The notes beneath the pieces are model-generated. The model did no database searches. It was not told the DNA's origin and saw only the letters and a list, made by a program, of their open reading frames with translations. DNA of 6,781 bases from Acholeplasmataceae bacterium (GTDB lineage Bacteria; Bacillota_I; Bacilli_A; Izemoplasmatales; Hujiaoplasmataceae). The position numbers and the translations under genes are program-made. Every line of letters begins with the position of its first letter. The first letter of the stretch is position 1. The DNA is taken from the NCBI GenBank assembly GCA_012515085.1, contig JAAYZB010000234.1, positions 1 to 6,781 on the forward strand, read 5' to 3'. Below, in pieces: positions 1 to 6,267 of this stretch.

Positions 1-15
1 AGATAAAAAGATGGT

Positions 16-40
16 GGAGTCTCTTGACAACACCGACTCC
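16..40. repeat. Inverted repeat GGAGTC/GACTCC around a TTGACA box
   Basis: GGAGTC at 16-21 is the exact reverse complement of GACTCC at 35-40. The 13-base interval between them contains TTGACA (24-29), a perfect -35 hexamer. A competing shorter pairing, GGTG (13-16) with CACC (31-34), is also possible. No T-tract follows the right arm, so it is not a convincing terminator. An operator overlapping a -35 box is the more attractive reading, but six-base arms can arise by chance. Confidence 0.3.
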
Positions 41-52
41 GTATTATAGATT
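24..52 (+). promoter_or_regulatory. Candidate distal promoter of the lipoprotein gene
   Basis: TTGACA at 24-29 is a perfect -35 box. At 17-base spacing, 47-52 reads TAGATT (4 of 6 matches to TATAAT); at 15 bases, 45-50 reads TATAGA. Initiation would fall near base 59 and give a leader of roughly 155 bases before the ATG at 216. The -35 is strong and the -10 mediocre. Confidence 0.35.
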
Positions 53-180
53 AAAAATATAGCGTATTTCATTATAATCATGATAAAGGTGTTTTGATAC
101 TCGCATCCTCAGCGTGTTTCAAAAAACAACCAGAGTGCTTTCAACTGGCTTCTAGAGCTGCAGAAAAGGACTCTTTTTTG

Positions 181-186
181 TATAAT
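181..186 (+). promoter_or_regulatory. Perfect -10 box near the lipoprotein start
   Basis: TATAAT at 181-186 matches the -10 consensus and lies 29 bases upstream of the ATG at 216, giving a short leader of about 20 bases. No good -35 exists at 16-18 bases (best is TGCAGA at 159-164, 3 of 6), and the upstream TG is one base out of register for an extended -10. It may work with an activator or be fortuitous. Confidence 0.4.
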
Positions 187-215
187 GAAAATTTGATCTG
201 ACCATAGGGGGAAAT

Positions 216-2327
216 ATGAAAACTATTCGTTCATTGATTATCATTTCTTTGGTTTCCTTTTTACTTTTCGGCTGTAACTCGAATGATGTCAAAGACCCAC
301 CGGAATTGGTTGACATGTATTATAATGACTCGCATGCCTCGTCGCTTTCTGCAACCATCCGACCAATCAAGAATTCTCCGATCTTTCTCTCCGAAGTCAC
401 CGAATCCACAACCTCTCCGACGGTGACCTCCACAACCATCGATATCACTGTCGATTATGAGGCAATTATTGATAGTGAAGTGGATTTTGAAATCGTGGTT
501 GAAACGAACGGAGAGAATTATGATTTGCTTTACAGCGTCGAATTAAACGACAGTTTGCTCGGTGATTGTGTCTATACCGATCAATCCACGCTTTACAAAG
601 CCTCCTCCACAATCATTACTGAGGGCGACGGTTCTTACAACACCCGGGTCATTTTGACGATTCCTGGATCAGAGAATCACACAACCTATTTATCGGAAAG
701 AACGATCTCCTTGACCAAGATATTGTTTACTCGCGATACGGCAGACGGCACATTCCCCGCAGAGATTCCCGACAATACAACAACTACCCTGCTTTTTGAA
801 GTACATGCCATCTCCTATTTTGACACGACGCTTGGGGTGCCGGTTGAGAAGAATAACGATGTGGTGGATATCATTTTGACACCGGAATCCACTTATTTTT
901 CACAAGCAGAAACCGCCGCGGTCTCGACGCTTTCAATCCCGAATACCGTCAATGGCTATCCGATTGGCTGTGTTATTCTCGAGGATCTTGATTGGATAAG
1001 CACTCTGGAAATTTTAGGAGCCTCGGAAGATGTGATGATCCTTGGGGATTTCTCCCTTTTGACAAGCATGATGCTGGATGGACTGGTGTTTGAGTCGATT
1101 CCGGCATTGACAGATACGAGAGATGTCATCATCAATGGAATCTTTCCTGTTTTGACCAGTCTCGCTCTCCAGCATACGCGAGGGTATCAGATCTATCTCA
1201 CAGAGCTATCGAATAGCGAGAATGATTTTTATGAAAGTTATCTTGAAGCGGTAGACACCAGCCCGTATTCTTTTCCTGAACTTGAAACGCTGACGATTGA
1301 CGACTGTCACGCAAACAACTTGACAGTCGGTGCCGACGCTGTTCAAGCTCCGTTTTCAAAACTCACAGATTTCGTTCTATCCGACTCCATTGTCGGCACT
1401 CTGACATTTGGCAATGAAGACAACGATTTTCCTAAGCTGGAGACCATTACCTTGACCGATACTTTTCTGTCCGAAGCACTCATCAGTGGGACAAAGCCTC
1501 CAGAAGAAGCCGCTGCCGCCTTTGTAGCCGATGGGATTCAAACGGATTGGTCATTGACACTTCGTGGGTCACTATTTTCAACCTTGTCTTTTACCGATTG
1601 TTCATTGGGAGTGTTGAGTGTTGAAGGTGGCACGGTGGAATCCTCCCGATTGAGTGGATTCAGTTTCGCAACAACTCTTTTCAATCGCAACAATCCTCAT
1701 TTGTATCTCGTTGGGTCTCATCCCCATCTCGCCAGTTTGACCTTCTCGAATATCAACATTCCTTCGCTTCAAATTGGCGGCATTGGGTCACAGTTCCCTA
1801 TCTTGACCGAGATTACATTCACGAACTTTGAAGGAGGTAACCTCAATATCGGTGAAAGAGATTGTGAATTTCCCCTATTGACGGATATAACCCTCACCGA
1901 TGTGGATTGTGGTAATTTTATCCGCATTGGCGGGGAGAATGCCGATTACGATATGCTCGAATCCATCCACTTAGAGCGTGTTGAAGCGAACAACTTGCTC
2001 ATTGGCTATTATGGACCCGTGATGGATCTATTGAGTTTGATTTGGTTGGAAGAAGTGGCAATTACCTTAACGACATCCATAAGTCTTGCCGCCGTTGCTT
2101 TGGATGAAATCGTTTTGGATCAGATCGTAACATCCGCTTTGAATGTCAATCCGTACGGAGGAGCCTTTGATCTTTATGTCAATCAATTGGCGGCGGTAAC
2201 CTTTACTCTTTCGACCGATTGTGCCACCATTTATGTGAGCAATAGTCCCGCAACGGAATGGGATTATTACGAAATGTTCATCAGTGACGTTGATGCGATC
2301 GTGACCGGATCCTATGTTCCGGCATAA
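216..2327 (+). CDS. Surface lipoprotein with leucine-rich-repeat-like solenoid
   Basis: 703-residue predicted lipoprotein. Residues 1-20 form a short basic then hydrophobic signal peptide ending in the lipobox LFGC, so Cys20 should be lipidated after signal peptidase II cleavage and the protein anchored to the outer face of the membrane. Residues about 70-220 are rich in alternating beta-type residues, compatible with an Ig-like or other beta-sandwich spacer; I do not recognise the domain. From about 279 to 626 there are irregular repeats of the form [FY]Pxlxx[IL]T[LF] followed 9-12 residues later by LxIG. They are clearest at 353, 380, 405, 502, 527, 552, 578 and 603, a 25-27 residue period typical of leucine-rich-repeat solenoids. 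The C-terminus (630-703) looks like a cap. There is no catalytic motif and no second TM or LPXTG anchor. The start is supported by AGGGGG at 206-211, four bases before the ATG. It is apparently monocistronic and convergent with the next gene. Ligand binding or adhesion is inference from the fold type; the specific role is unknown. Confidence 0.85.
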   Translation: MKTIRSLIIISLVSFLLFGCNSNDVKDPPELVDMYYNDSHASSLSATIRPIKNSPIFLSEVTESTTSPTVTSTTIDITVDYEAIIDSEVDFEIVVETNGENYDLLYSVELNDSLLGDCVYTDQSTLYKASSTIITEGDGSYNTRVILTIPGSENHTTYLSERTISLTKILFTRDTADGTFPAEIPDNTTTTLLFEVHAISYFDTTLGVPVEKNNDVVDIILTPESTYFSQAETAAVSTLSIPNTVNGYPIGCVILEDLDWISTLEILGASEDVMILGDFSLLTSMMLDGLVFESIPALTDTRDVIINGIFPVLTSLALQHTRGYQIYLTELSNSENDFYESYLEAVDTSPYSFPELETLTIDDCHANNLTVGADAVQAPFSKLTDFVLSDSIVGTLTFGNEDNDFPKLETITLTDTFLSEALISGTKPPEEAAAAFVADGIQTDWSLTLRGSLFSTLSFTDCSLGVLSVEGGTVESSRLSGFSFATTLFNRNNPHLYLVGSHPHLASLTFSNINIPSLQIGGIGSQFPILTEITFTNFEGGNLNIGERDCEFPLLTDITLTDVDCGNFIRIGGENADYDMLESIHLERVEANNLLIGYYGPVMDLLSLIWLEEVAITLTTSISLAAVALDEIVLDQIVTSALNVNPYGGAFDLYVNQLAAVTFTLSTDCATIYVSNSPATEWDYYEMFISDVDAIVTGSYVPA
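1719..2093 (+). repeat. Block of five phased 25-26 residue LRR-like units
   Basis: Residues 502-626 of the lipoprotein contain five consecutive units starting at residues 502, 527, 552, 578 and 603 (spacing 25, 25, 26, 25). The core of a unit is FPxLTxITxT, then an LxIG strand and a polar turn. The DNA of the units is clearly diverged, so this is an old, structurally maintained repeat and not a slippage-prone array. Confidence 0.65.
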
Positions 2328-2329
2328 CT

Positions 2330-2365
2330 AAAAAAAAGGGGCACACACGGGAAACCGGTGCGCCC
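2330..2365 (-). terminator. Rho-independent terminator of the channel gene, possibly bidirectional
   Basis: The hairpin at 2338-2365 pairs GGG/CCC (2338-2340 with 2363-2365), GCAC/GTGC (2341-2344 with 2358-2361) and CGG/CCG (2348-2350 with 2355-2357). It has small ACA and G bulges and a GAAA (GNRA) tetraloop at 2351-2354. On the minus strand it is followed by eight T (2337-2330), the textbook form for the convergent gene ending at 2382. On the plus strand the following sequence (TCCTATTTTG) is a weaker U-tract that may also stop the lipoprotein transcript, since its stop codon is only 10 bases upstream of the hairpin. Confidence 0.75.
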
Positions 2366-2381
2366 TCCTATTTTGTTCGTT

Positions 2382-4202
2382 TTAGAGATTCATGAATACG
2401 AGAATATCCGCTTCCTCCAAAGAGAGCGGATTTTTTTCCGAAAGATTTCCGGAGAAGAGAGTCAGGATGCCTTGATGGAAAATACCGATGGGAATGGCTT
2501 TCTTGCCTAATGCCTGATAGATAGAAAGAATCAGTGCTTTCTTTGATGAAAAGACGAGCGGGAACGATTCATTGAGCATTTCTCGTGCCGGAACCAATCG
2601 CAACGACTGTTCATCCTCGCCTTGGTCGTTGATCGATATCGTCAACAAGTTCTCATAGAAAGGAGCGGTTTCTTTATAGAGCGCCAGTTTACTGAGCAAG
2701 AGAGAAATGATCTTGTTGGAGATGATGGTGTTGCGAATGTTGAAATCACGGATGATATGGTCGTTTTTGGGTTCCAACAGCTCCACAATGATGTTGATGC
2801 CCTCGCGTTTTAGATGCCCTTCCAAATAGATCAAACTATCGATGACGTTGGCATCTAACGCATCAACCGCTTGATGATCGTCAGACAAAAGGACGATGGT
2901 TGCGGCGGTCGTTTCTTGATTCAGTTTCGAGACGAATTCCGCGAGGCGATCATCGGGAATAAACTCGGCTTTGAATTCTTGGTGGTAGAGTTTTTCGTAT
3001 TCGGAAAAAGAATCCAAAATATACTGAAGTTTGTTGTTATTGCCAAAAAGATACACGGATTGCGGAAGAACTGCTTTTTCGGGTTTGATTTTTAAGGGAA
3101 CTAAAAGAATGGGAGTGGGATTTTGATCAGTCAGATGCCGATCATCGAGTGATAAGACATACAAACCCTCTGATGATTTGGCAATGGGGATGACTTGAGA
3201 GTAATTGGCAAGGCACTGTTCAAAGTCCACTTTCGGAAGCTGATAGACTTCGCTACCTTCGAAAGAAAACAGCGATAAATAGACGTCCTCGACTTGCGGA
3301 TTAATGATTGTTTGAGCAATGATTTGCCCGAGACGGCGATCAAAACAGATGGGAAGGATCGTGTGTTCATGAAGCGTATGAACGACCGATTCCAATGCCA
3401 TGATTTTCGCTTTGGTATGGATATTTTTGACTTCTGCGACAATCGGCGGCTGTTTTTCAAACTCAATGGGACCAAGATTTAAAATGATTTTGATGACGTT
3501 GAGATCGCTCTTCGGCAAGTCCTTGACGACTTCCTCATGCATGTCTTTGCTCATGATGAGGATGGCATTGGCTTTCGCAATGGAAATGTCTTCCAAATCT
3601 GAGCGAATCAGGGGATCGCCTTTTTTGACCAGTACGTTCAAACTGGATAGTTCGTTTTGTGTTTTTTGAATCTGTTGAGTCGCATTCACGATTTGTTTCT
3701 CGGCATACTCCTTGTCAATATCGGCGAGGATCATGACCGTCACTTTGCGGTTTTCCAGATGCAATAAGTCCGATACTAATTCGGGAACTTTGTTGTTCCA
3801 ATTCAAAATCACGATATGATTTTCCAACAGGATTTTGCCGGATCCGGATTTTTTCTTTTGAAAATAATCCTTGATGGCATTGGTGGTCAGGGCAATGATG
3901 GTGCCAGAGAAGAGAATCATACCCGTCACCAATACCACGACCGCGAGAATCAAGGTCTGGGGATTCTCGATCAAAACGATGGAGTTAGGTGACATCATCC
4001 ATTTTAAACTGCCGTTGGCGAACGCATCGAAAAAACTGGTAAAATCATCATCAATGGCAAGAGCGATGAAGGCCGCGAGAACTAAAATGAGCAAATTAAG
4101 AAGCACCATCGTCATGATGATGAACAGCATGGGTCGTTTGTAGGTTTTGATACTGATCATACTGCGGGCTTTGGCAAGCCTCGCTTTCAGTTTCTTCAAC
4201 AT
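2382..4202 (-). CDS. CASTOR/POLLUX-family ion channel-like protein with RCK domains
   Basis: 606-residue membrane protein from the chosen ATG. The order is a basic N-terminus, TM1 (about 24-50), an extracytoplasmic pore-like loop rich in W, M, S and N, and TM2 (about 84-110). A charged linker leads to a first RCK/Rossmann-like domain opening with HIVILNWNNK (129-138), then GDPLIRSDLEDISIAKANAI, the equivalent of the CASTOR 'GSPL...L..VSVSKARAI' segment. A Castor/Pollux middle region follows (about 250-330), then a second RCK-like domain opening SVYLFGNNNK (382-391), and a C-terminal beta-rich tail. Plant CASTOR/POLLUX (DMI1/SYM8) are nuclear-envelope cation channels with four TMs; bacterial relatives with two predicted TMs would form a tetramer gated by a cytoplasmic RCK ring. 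There is no TVGYG potassium filter, as in the plant proteins. The frame can open at GTG 4208, but that codon overlaps the GAGG ribosome binding site (4211-4208), so ATG 4202 is preferred. It lies downstream of the plsY-like gene on the same strand, with its own promoter. Family assignment is confident; ion specificity is not known. Confidence 0.85.
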   Translation of the reverse strand: MLKKLKARLAKARSMISIKTYKRPMLFIIMTMVLLNLLILVLAAFIALAIDDDFTSFFDAFANGSLKWMMSPNSIVLIENPQTLILAVVVLVTGMILFSGTIIALTTNAIKDYFQKKKSGSGKILLENHIVILNWNNKVPELVSDLLHLENRKVTVMILADIDKEYAEKQIVNATQQIQKTQNELSSLNVLVKKGDPLIRSDLEDISIAKANAILIMSKDMHEEVVKDLPKSDLNVIKIILNLGPIEFEKQPPIVAEVKNIHTKAKIMALESVVHTLHEHTILPICFDRRLGQIIAQTIINPQVEDVYLSLFSFEGSEVYQLPKVDFEQCLANYSQVIPIAKSSEGLYVLSLDDRHLTDQNPTPILLVPLKIKPEKAVLPQSVYLFGNNNKLQYILDSFSEYEKLYHQEFKAEFIPDDRLAEFVSKLNQETTAATIVLLSDDHQAVDALDANVIDSLIYLEGHLKREGINIIVELLEPKNDHIIRDFNIRNTIISNKIISLLLSKLALYKETAPFYENLLTISINDQGEDEQSLRLVPAREMLNESFPLVFSSKKALILSIYQALGKKAIPIGIFHQGILTLFSGNLSEKNPLSLEEADILVFMNL

Positions 4203-4207
4203 CATCA

Positions 4208-4211
4208 CCTC
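4208..4211 (-). promoter_or_regulatory. Ribosome binding site deciding the channel gene start
   Basis: On the minus strand GAGG (4211-4208) runs into TGATGATG, so GAGGTGAT extends the pairing with the 16S 3' end. GTG 4208 would overlap the site, ATG 4205 lies two bases after it and ATG 4202 five bases after it. The last is the most plausible initiator. Confidence 0.65.
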
Positions 4212-4226
4212 GATATTCTACCATTT

Positions 4227-4255
4227 ATTGTAGCCTTAACCCGTTTTTGAGACAA
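4227..4255 (-). promoter_or_regulatory. Sigma-A-like promoter of the channel gene
   Basis: Minus-strand TTGTCT (4255-4250, 4 of 6) is separated by exactly 17 bases from TACAAT (4232-4227, 5 of 6). Initiation near 4220 would give a leader of about 18 bases containing the GAGG site. The channel gene can therefore be transcribed independently of the upstream plsY-like gene. Confidence 0.65.
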
Positions 4256-4332
4256 GCGGACCGAAGAAATGAATGAATAAAATCTTTGATATTTTCGGTG
4301 TGAACCACCAAGAAAGATTGGAGCTACCATCA

Positions 4333-4920
4333 TTAACCTTCGTTTTCGGACTTTTTGTGTTTGTGAAACCAATCTCGAATCGTTTCTCGATACTTCCACA
4401 TGATCAAGGTGGCGATCAAAACGCCGAACACCAGATAATACCACTGATGGTCATTGACGAAGAGGATGAATGGCATGGAATAGAGTCCGAGTCCGGTGGC
4501 GGCGTTGAAATCCTTCATCAGGATTCCGATCATGATGATAAGAAAGGCAACGATGAAGATGCCGGGATACCAGATGACGAGCATAGCTCCAACGAGACTG
4601 GAGAGTCCTTTTCCCCCCTTGAATTTCAAGAAGATCGAATGATTGTGACCACAGATGCATGCCAGTAGCGATGCCATTGGAAGCCATGGCGAATCACTGT
4701 ACATATTCGCCAGGTGGACCGAGAGGGCACCCTTGATCATATCGACGATCAAGGTCAAAACACCCGGCAGCTTTCCGACATAGACGAAGGTGTTCACGGC
4801 ACCGCTGGATTTGGTGCCGACATCGCGGACATCGCGCTTACCAAACAGTTTGCCAAACACGACTCCTGAGGGAATGCTGCCGAGGAAATAAGCCACCAAT
4901 ATCAATAAGACATCCACCAT
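4333..4920 (-). CDS. plsY: Divergent PlsY-like glycerol-3-phosphate acyltransferase
   Basis: 195 residues, the usual PlsY length, with several hydrophobic membrane segments. PlsY transfers an acyl group from acyl-phosphate (made by PlsX) to glycerol-3-phosphate, giving lysophosphatidate, the first step of phospholipid synthesis at the membrane. Family marks seen: GSIPSG at 14-19 in TM1, GTKSSGAVNTF at 35-45 at the motif 1 position, DMIKG at 60-64, and the glycine-rich substrate loop GHNHSIFLKFKGGKG at 91-105 (motif 2, intact). Aligned by eye to typical PlsY (GSGNPGATNVLR), motif 1 has Ser replaced by Thr36, Asn by Ser38, Thr by Val42 and the conserved Arg by Val46. Motif 3 (RHxxNI) reads KYRETI at 176-181, losing His and Asn. 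The protein may be a paralogue with altered activity, so the gene symbol marks the family only. The start ATG follows GGGTGAT (4933-4927) at about six bases. Confidence 0.75.
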   Translation of the reverse strand: MVDVLLILVAYFLGSIPSGVVFGKLFGKRDVRDVGTKSSGAVNTFVYVGKLPGVLTLIVDMIKGALSVHLANMYSDSPWLPMASLLACICGHNHSIFLKFKGGKGLSSLVGAMLVIWYPGIFIVAFLIIMIGILMKDFNAATGLGLYSMPFILFVNDHQWYYLVFGVLIATLIMWKYRETIRDWFHKHKKSENEG

Positions 4921-4953
4921 TTGATATCACCCGCTTTCTTTTTTCAAAGGAAA

Positions 4954-4983
4954 ATGACCTTAAGTAACCGACTTATAGGTCAT
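4954..4983. promoter_or_regulatory. Bulged palindrome in the plsY-like upstream region
   Basis: ATGACCT+TAAGT (4954-4965) and ACTTA+T+AGGTCAT (4971-4983) form a 12-pair inverted repeat with a single bulged T at 4976 and a five-base loop, AACCG. It lies 34 bases upstream of the plsY-like ATG. On the minus strand it is followed by TTTTCCTTT, so it could be a leader hairpin or weak attenuator. It also covers TATAAG (4977-4972), a possible -10, which would make it an operator. I do not recognise it as a known FapR or FabT site. Confidence 0.5.
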
Positions 4984-5001
4984 ACGCGCGTCATCATGCA
5001 A
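4972..5001 (-). promoter_or_regulatory. Candidate proximal promoter of the plsY-like gene
   Basis: Minus-strand TATAAG (4977-4972, 5 of 6) with TTGCAT (5001-4996, 3 of 6) at 18-base spacing. Initiation near 4965 would place the palindrome over the -10 and start point, leaving a leader of about 45 bases. Confidence 0.35.
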
Positions 5002-5083
5002 GAAATAATAATCCAAGCTGGTTGATGAGGGACACTTTTTTTTGGCTCAATTCGCTTTCATCTTGTTTGGTATCGTTATCTTC

Positions 5084-5112
5084 ATTGTATCAAATTAACC
5101 AATGAATCACAA
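5084..5112 (-). promoter_or_regulatory. Candidate distal extended -10 promoter of the plsY-like gene
   Basis: Minus-strand TGATACAAT (5092-5084) is an extended -10 with a 5-of-6 hexamer. TTGTGA (5112-5107, 4 of 6) sits exactly 17 bases upstream of it. Transcription would start near 5077 and produce a leader of about 157 bases containing the whole 4954-4983 hairpin, the arrangement needed for leader-based control. Confidence 0.45.
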
Positions 5113-5419
5113 TCATTATCATCACATATGATGAACACATTCTGCTGATGGGTGGACCCCCTGAAAAACGTCCAAATGCCGTTATATATTGAAACTTTCG
5201 AATATGGGATTTAGGAGAACAATCAAAAAAACATGAATGTCATTGTTTCAAAAAATGAGCCAAAGATCATAGATTCCAAATTGATTGGCTTATCAAAAAT
5301 TACCTAAGCAACTCGATTTGGTGATAGTTAGTAATGAAATCAAATCCTCTTGACAAAAATATCCCTATCGGCGAAAGCCATGCACATTAAGCTTTTTTTG
5401 GGATTGGTCAGGAAAGGTA

Positions 5420-5448
5420 TGGAAAACAGGGATTCAATGTGCTACAAT
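5420..5448 (+). promoter_or_regulatory. Extended -10 promoter of the LytTR two-component operon
   Basis: TGCTACAAT at 5440-5448 is an extended -10 with a 5-of-6 hexamer at 5443-5448. TGGAAA at 5420-5425 (4 of 6) lies exactly 17 bases upstream. Initiation near 5455 gives a leader of about 96 bases that begins at the short palindrome TGGTC/GACCA (5454-5465). No clear pair of LytTR-type direct repeats was found immediately upstream, so autoregulation cannot be claimed. Confidence 0.55.
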
Positions 5449-5534
5449 CAAAATGGTCTCGACCAAACATTTGACTGCCGAAAGAGATCAATAACTTATC
5501 TTTTTGTTGTTACATCCGAGTATTTAGTTCTGGT

Positions 5535-5541
5535 AAAGGGG
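5535..5541 (+). promoter_or_regulatory. Ribosome binding site deciding the regulator start
   Basis: AAAGGGG ends nine bases before ATG 5551, whose product begins directly with a receiver-domain strand. The frame is open further upstream to TTG 5350, but those 67 codons cover the promoter and do not resemble protein. CTGG (5530-5533) and CCAG (5544-5547) could pair around the site, a weak possible occlusion. Confidence 0.65.
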
Positions 5542-5550
5542 ATCCAGGGA

Positions 5551-6267
5551 ATGATTAATGTCGCCATTGTTGAAGACAGCGATTCTGATTCGATTCTCAT
5601 CGAAAATTACATTCAAAGATATTCTCAACAAAAAAAAGTTGAGTTCAATATTAAGCGGTTCGATGAAGCGATCAGTTTTTTGTCGGAATATCGAGAGGGA
5701 TACGATATCATCTTTATGGATATCGAGTTGCCCAACATCAATGGGCTCGAAGTTGCAAAAAAAATCCGACGGATCGATAAACAAGTCATTCTGATATTTG
5801 TCACGAACATGGCACAATATGCCGTCAGGGGTTACGAGGTGAACGCCCTGGATTTTATTGTCAAGCCGGTAAATTATGCGGTTCTAAATCAAAAAATTGA
5901 TAAATCGCTGAAGATTATCAAAGTCAATCAGGATGATGAATTGGTCATTTCAAGATCTCAAGGTTTTATTAGAGTGTTGATTAGTGAAATCTTGTATTTA
6001 GAGGTCACGGGACATAAGATTCATTATCATACGATTGAAGAAACCATTGTGGCGACCGGGTCATTAACCGAATATGAAAAACGGTTGAAAAACAAGAATT
6101 TCATGCGATGCAATAACTGTTATTTGGTCAACCCAAGATATATCAAGTCGATCTACGGTATGACCATCACGATGAAAAATGATGACGAATTGTTGATCAG
6201 CCATCCAAAAAAGAAGAAATTCCTAAAGGAGCTTGCGGACTGGTTGGGGCAAGGTAATTTTGTATGA
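5551..6267 (+). CDS. LytTR-family response regulator
   Basis: 238 residues, the normal length for AgrA/LytR-type regulators. The receiver domain (1-120) has the acidic pair Glu8-Asp9, phospho-acceptor Asp57 in IIFMDIELP, the switch Thr85 in FVTN and Lys105-Pro106 in IVKP, so all the phosphorylation residues are present. The LytTR DNA-binding domain (about 130-235) shows ILYLEVTGHKIHYHT (147-161) and FMRCNNCYLVNPRYIKSI (184-201), equivalent to the family's 'F.R.h.SylVN...I' segment, and ends with the usual basic stretch KKKKFLKEL. It should bind promoter DNA as a dimer when phosphorylated by the sensor encoded next, whose ATG overlaps this stop (ATGA, 6264-6267), implying translational coupling. 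Codons 177-201 are copied nearly perfectly at the right edge of the window. The targets and inducing signal cannot be read here. Confidence 0.9.
   Translation: MINVAIVEDSDSDSILIENYIQRYSQQKKVEFNIKRFDEAISFLSEYREGYDIIFMDIELPNINGLEVAKKIRRIDKQVILIFVTNMAQYAVRGYEVNALDFIVKPVNYAVLNQKIDKSLKIIKVNQDDELVISRSQGFIRVLISEILYLEVTGHKIHYHTIEETIVATGSLTEYEKRLKNKNFMRCNNCYLVNPRYIKSIYGMTITMKNDDELLISHPKKKKFLKELADWLGQGNFV
6079..6152 (+). repeat. 74-base direct repeat, copy 1 (inside the response regulator)
   Basis: Exact 74-base match to 6705-6778, offset 626 bases. It starts at the AAA codon of Lys177 and ends two bases into the Ile201 codon, within the LytTR domain. Divergence at the left is abrupt (A before copy 1, G before copy 2). 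Confidence 0.95.

Larger units (their letters stand above)
4921..5550. other. 630-base intergenic region between divergent operons
   Basis: No convincing gene on either strand. The left part holds the minus-strand promoters and palindrome of the plsY-like gene. The middle (5100-5350) is AT-rich and carries small inverted repeats: TCATCA/TGATGA at 5119-5124 and 5129-5134, TGGAC/GTCCA at 5153-5157 and 5170-5174, and GATTTG/CAAATC at 5315-5320 and 5341-5346. It also holds a 24-codon frame at 5233-5307 whose AGGAG (5213-5217) is 15 bases from its ATG, too far for a confident call. AAAGC (5374-5378) and GCTTT (5391-5395) followed by T could be a very weak stop signal. The right part holds the response-regulator promoter and leader. 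No tRNA, CRISPR or insertion-sequence end is seen. Confidence 0.6.

Noticed and set aside
2622..4143. Several plus-strand and one minus-strand frames of 60-115 codons inside the channel gene
   Set aside because: They are shadows of the 606-residue channel frame: low-complexity or implausible composition, no ribosome binding sites, and complete overlap with a gene of clear homology.
4205..4687. Overlapping frames around the plsY-like gene (4205-4444, 4273-4668, 4451-4687)
   Set aside because: They overlap a recognised acyltransferase in other frames and show no domain or membrane pattern of their own.
5034..5043. T8 run as a plus-strand terminator
   Set aside because: No stable stem precedes it and no plus-strand gene ends here.
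5119..5134. TCATCA/TGATGA hairpin with CATA loop
   Set aside because: A six-base stem in ATCA-rich sequence with no following T-tract or nearby gene start; likely chance.
5350..5355. TTGACA as a -35 box for the regulator operon
   Set aside because: No -10-like hexamer lies 15-19 bases downstream (the region reads GAAAGCC); the TACAAT promoter at 5443 is better.
6265..6267. TGA read as tryptophan (Mycoplasma-type code)
   Set aside because: Read-through of the regulator's TGA gives a non-conserved tail and destroys the well-formed overlapping sensor start; Trp is encoded by TGG throughout.
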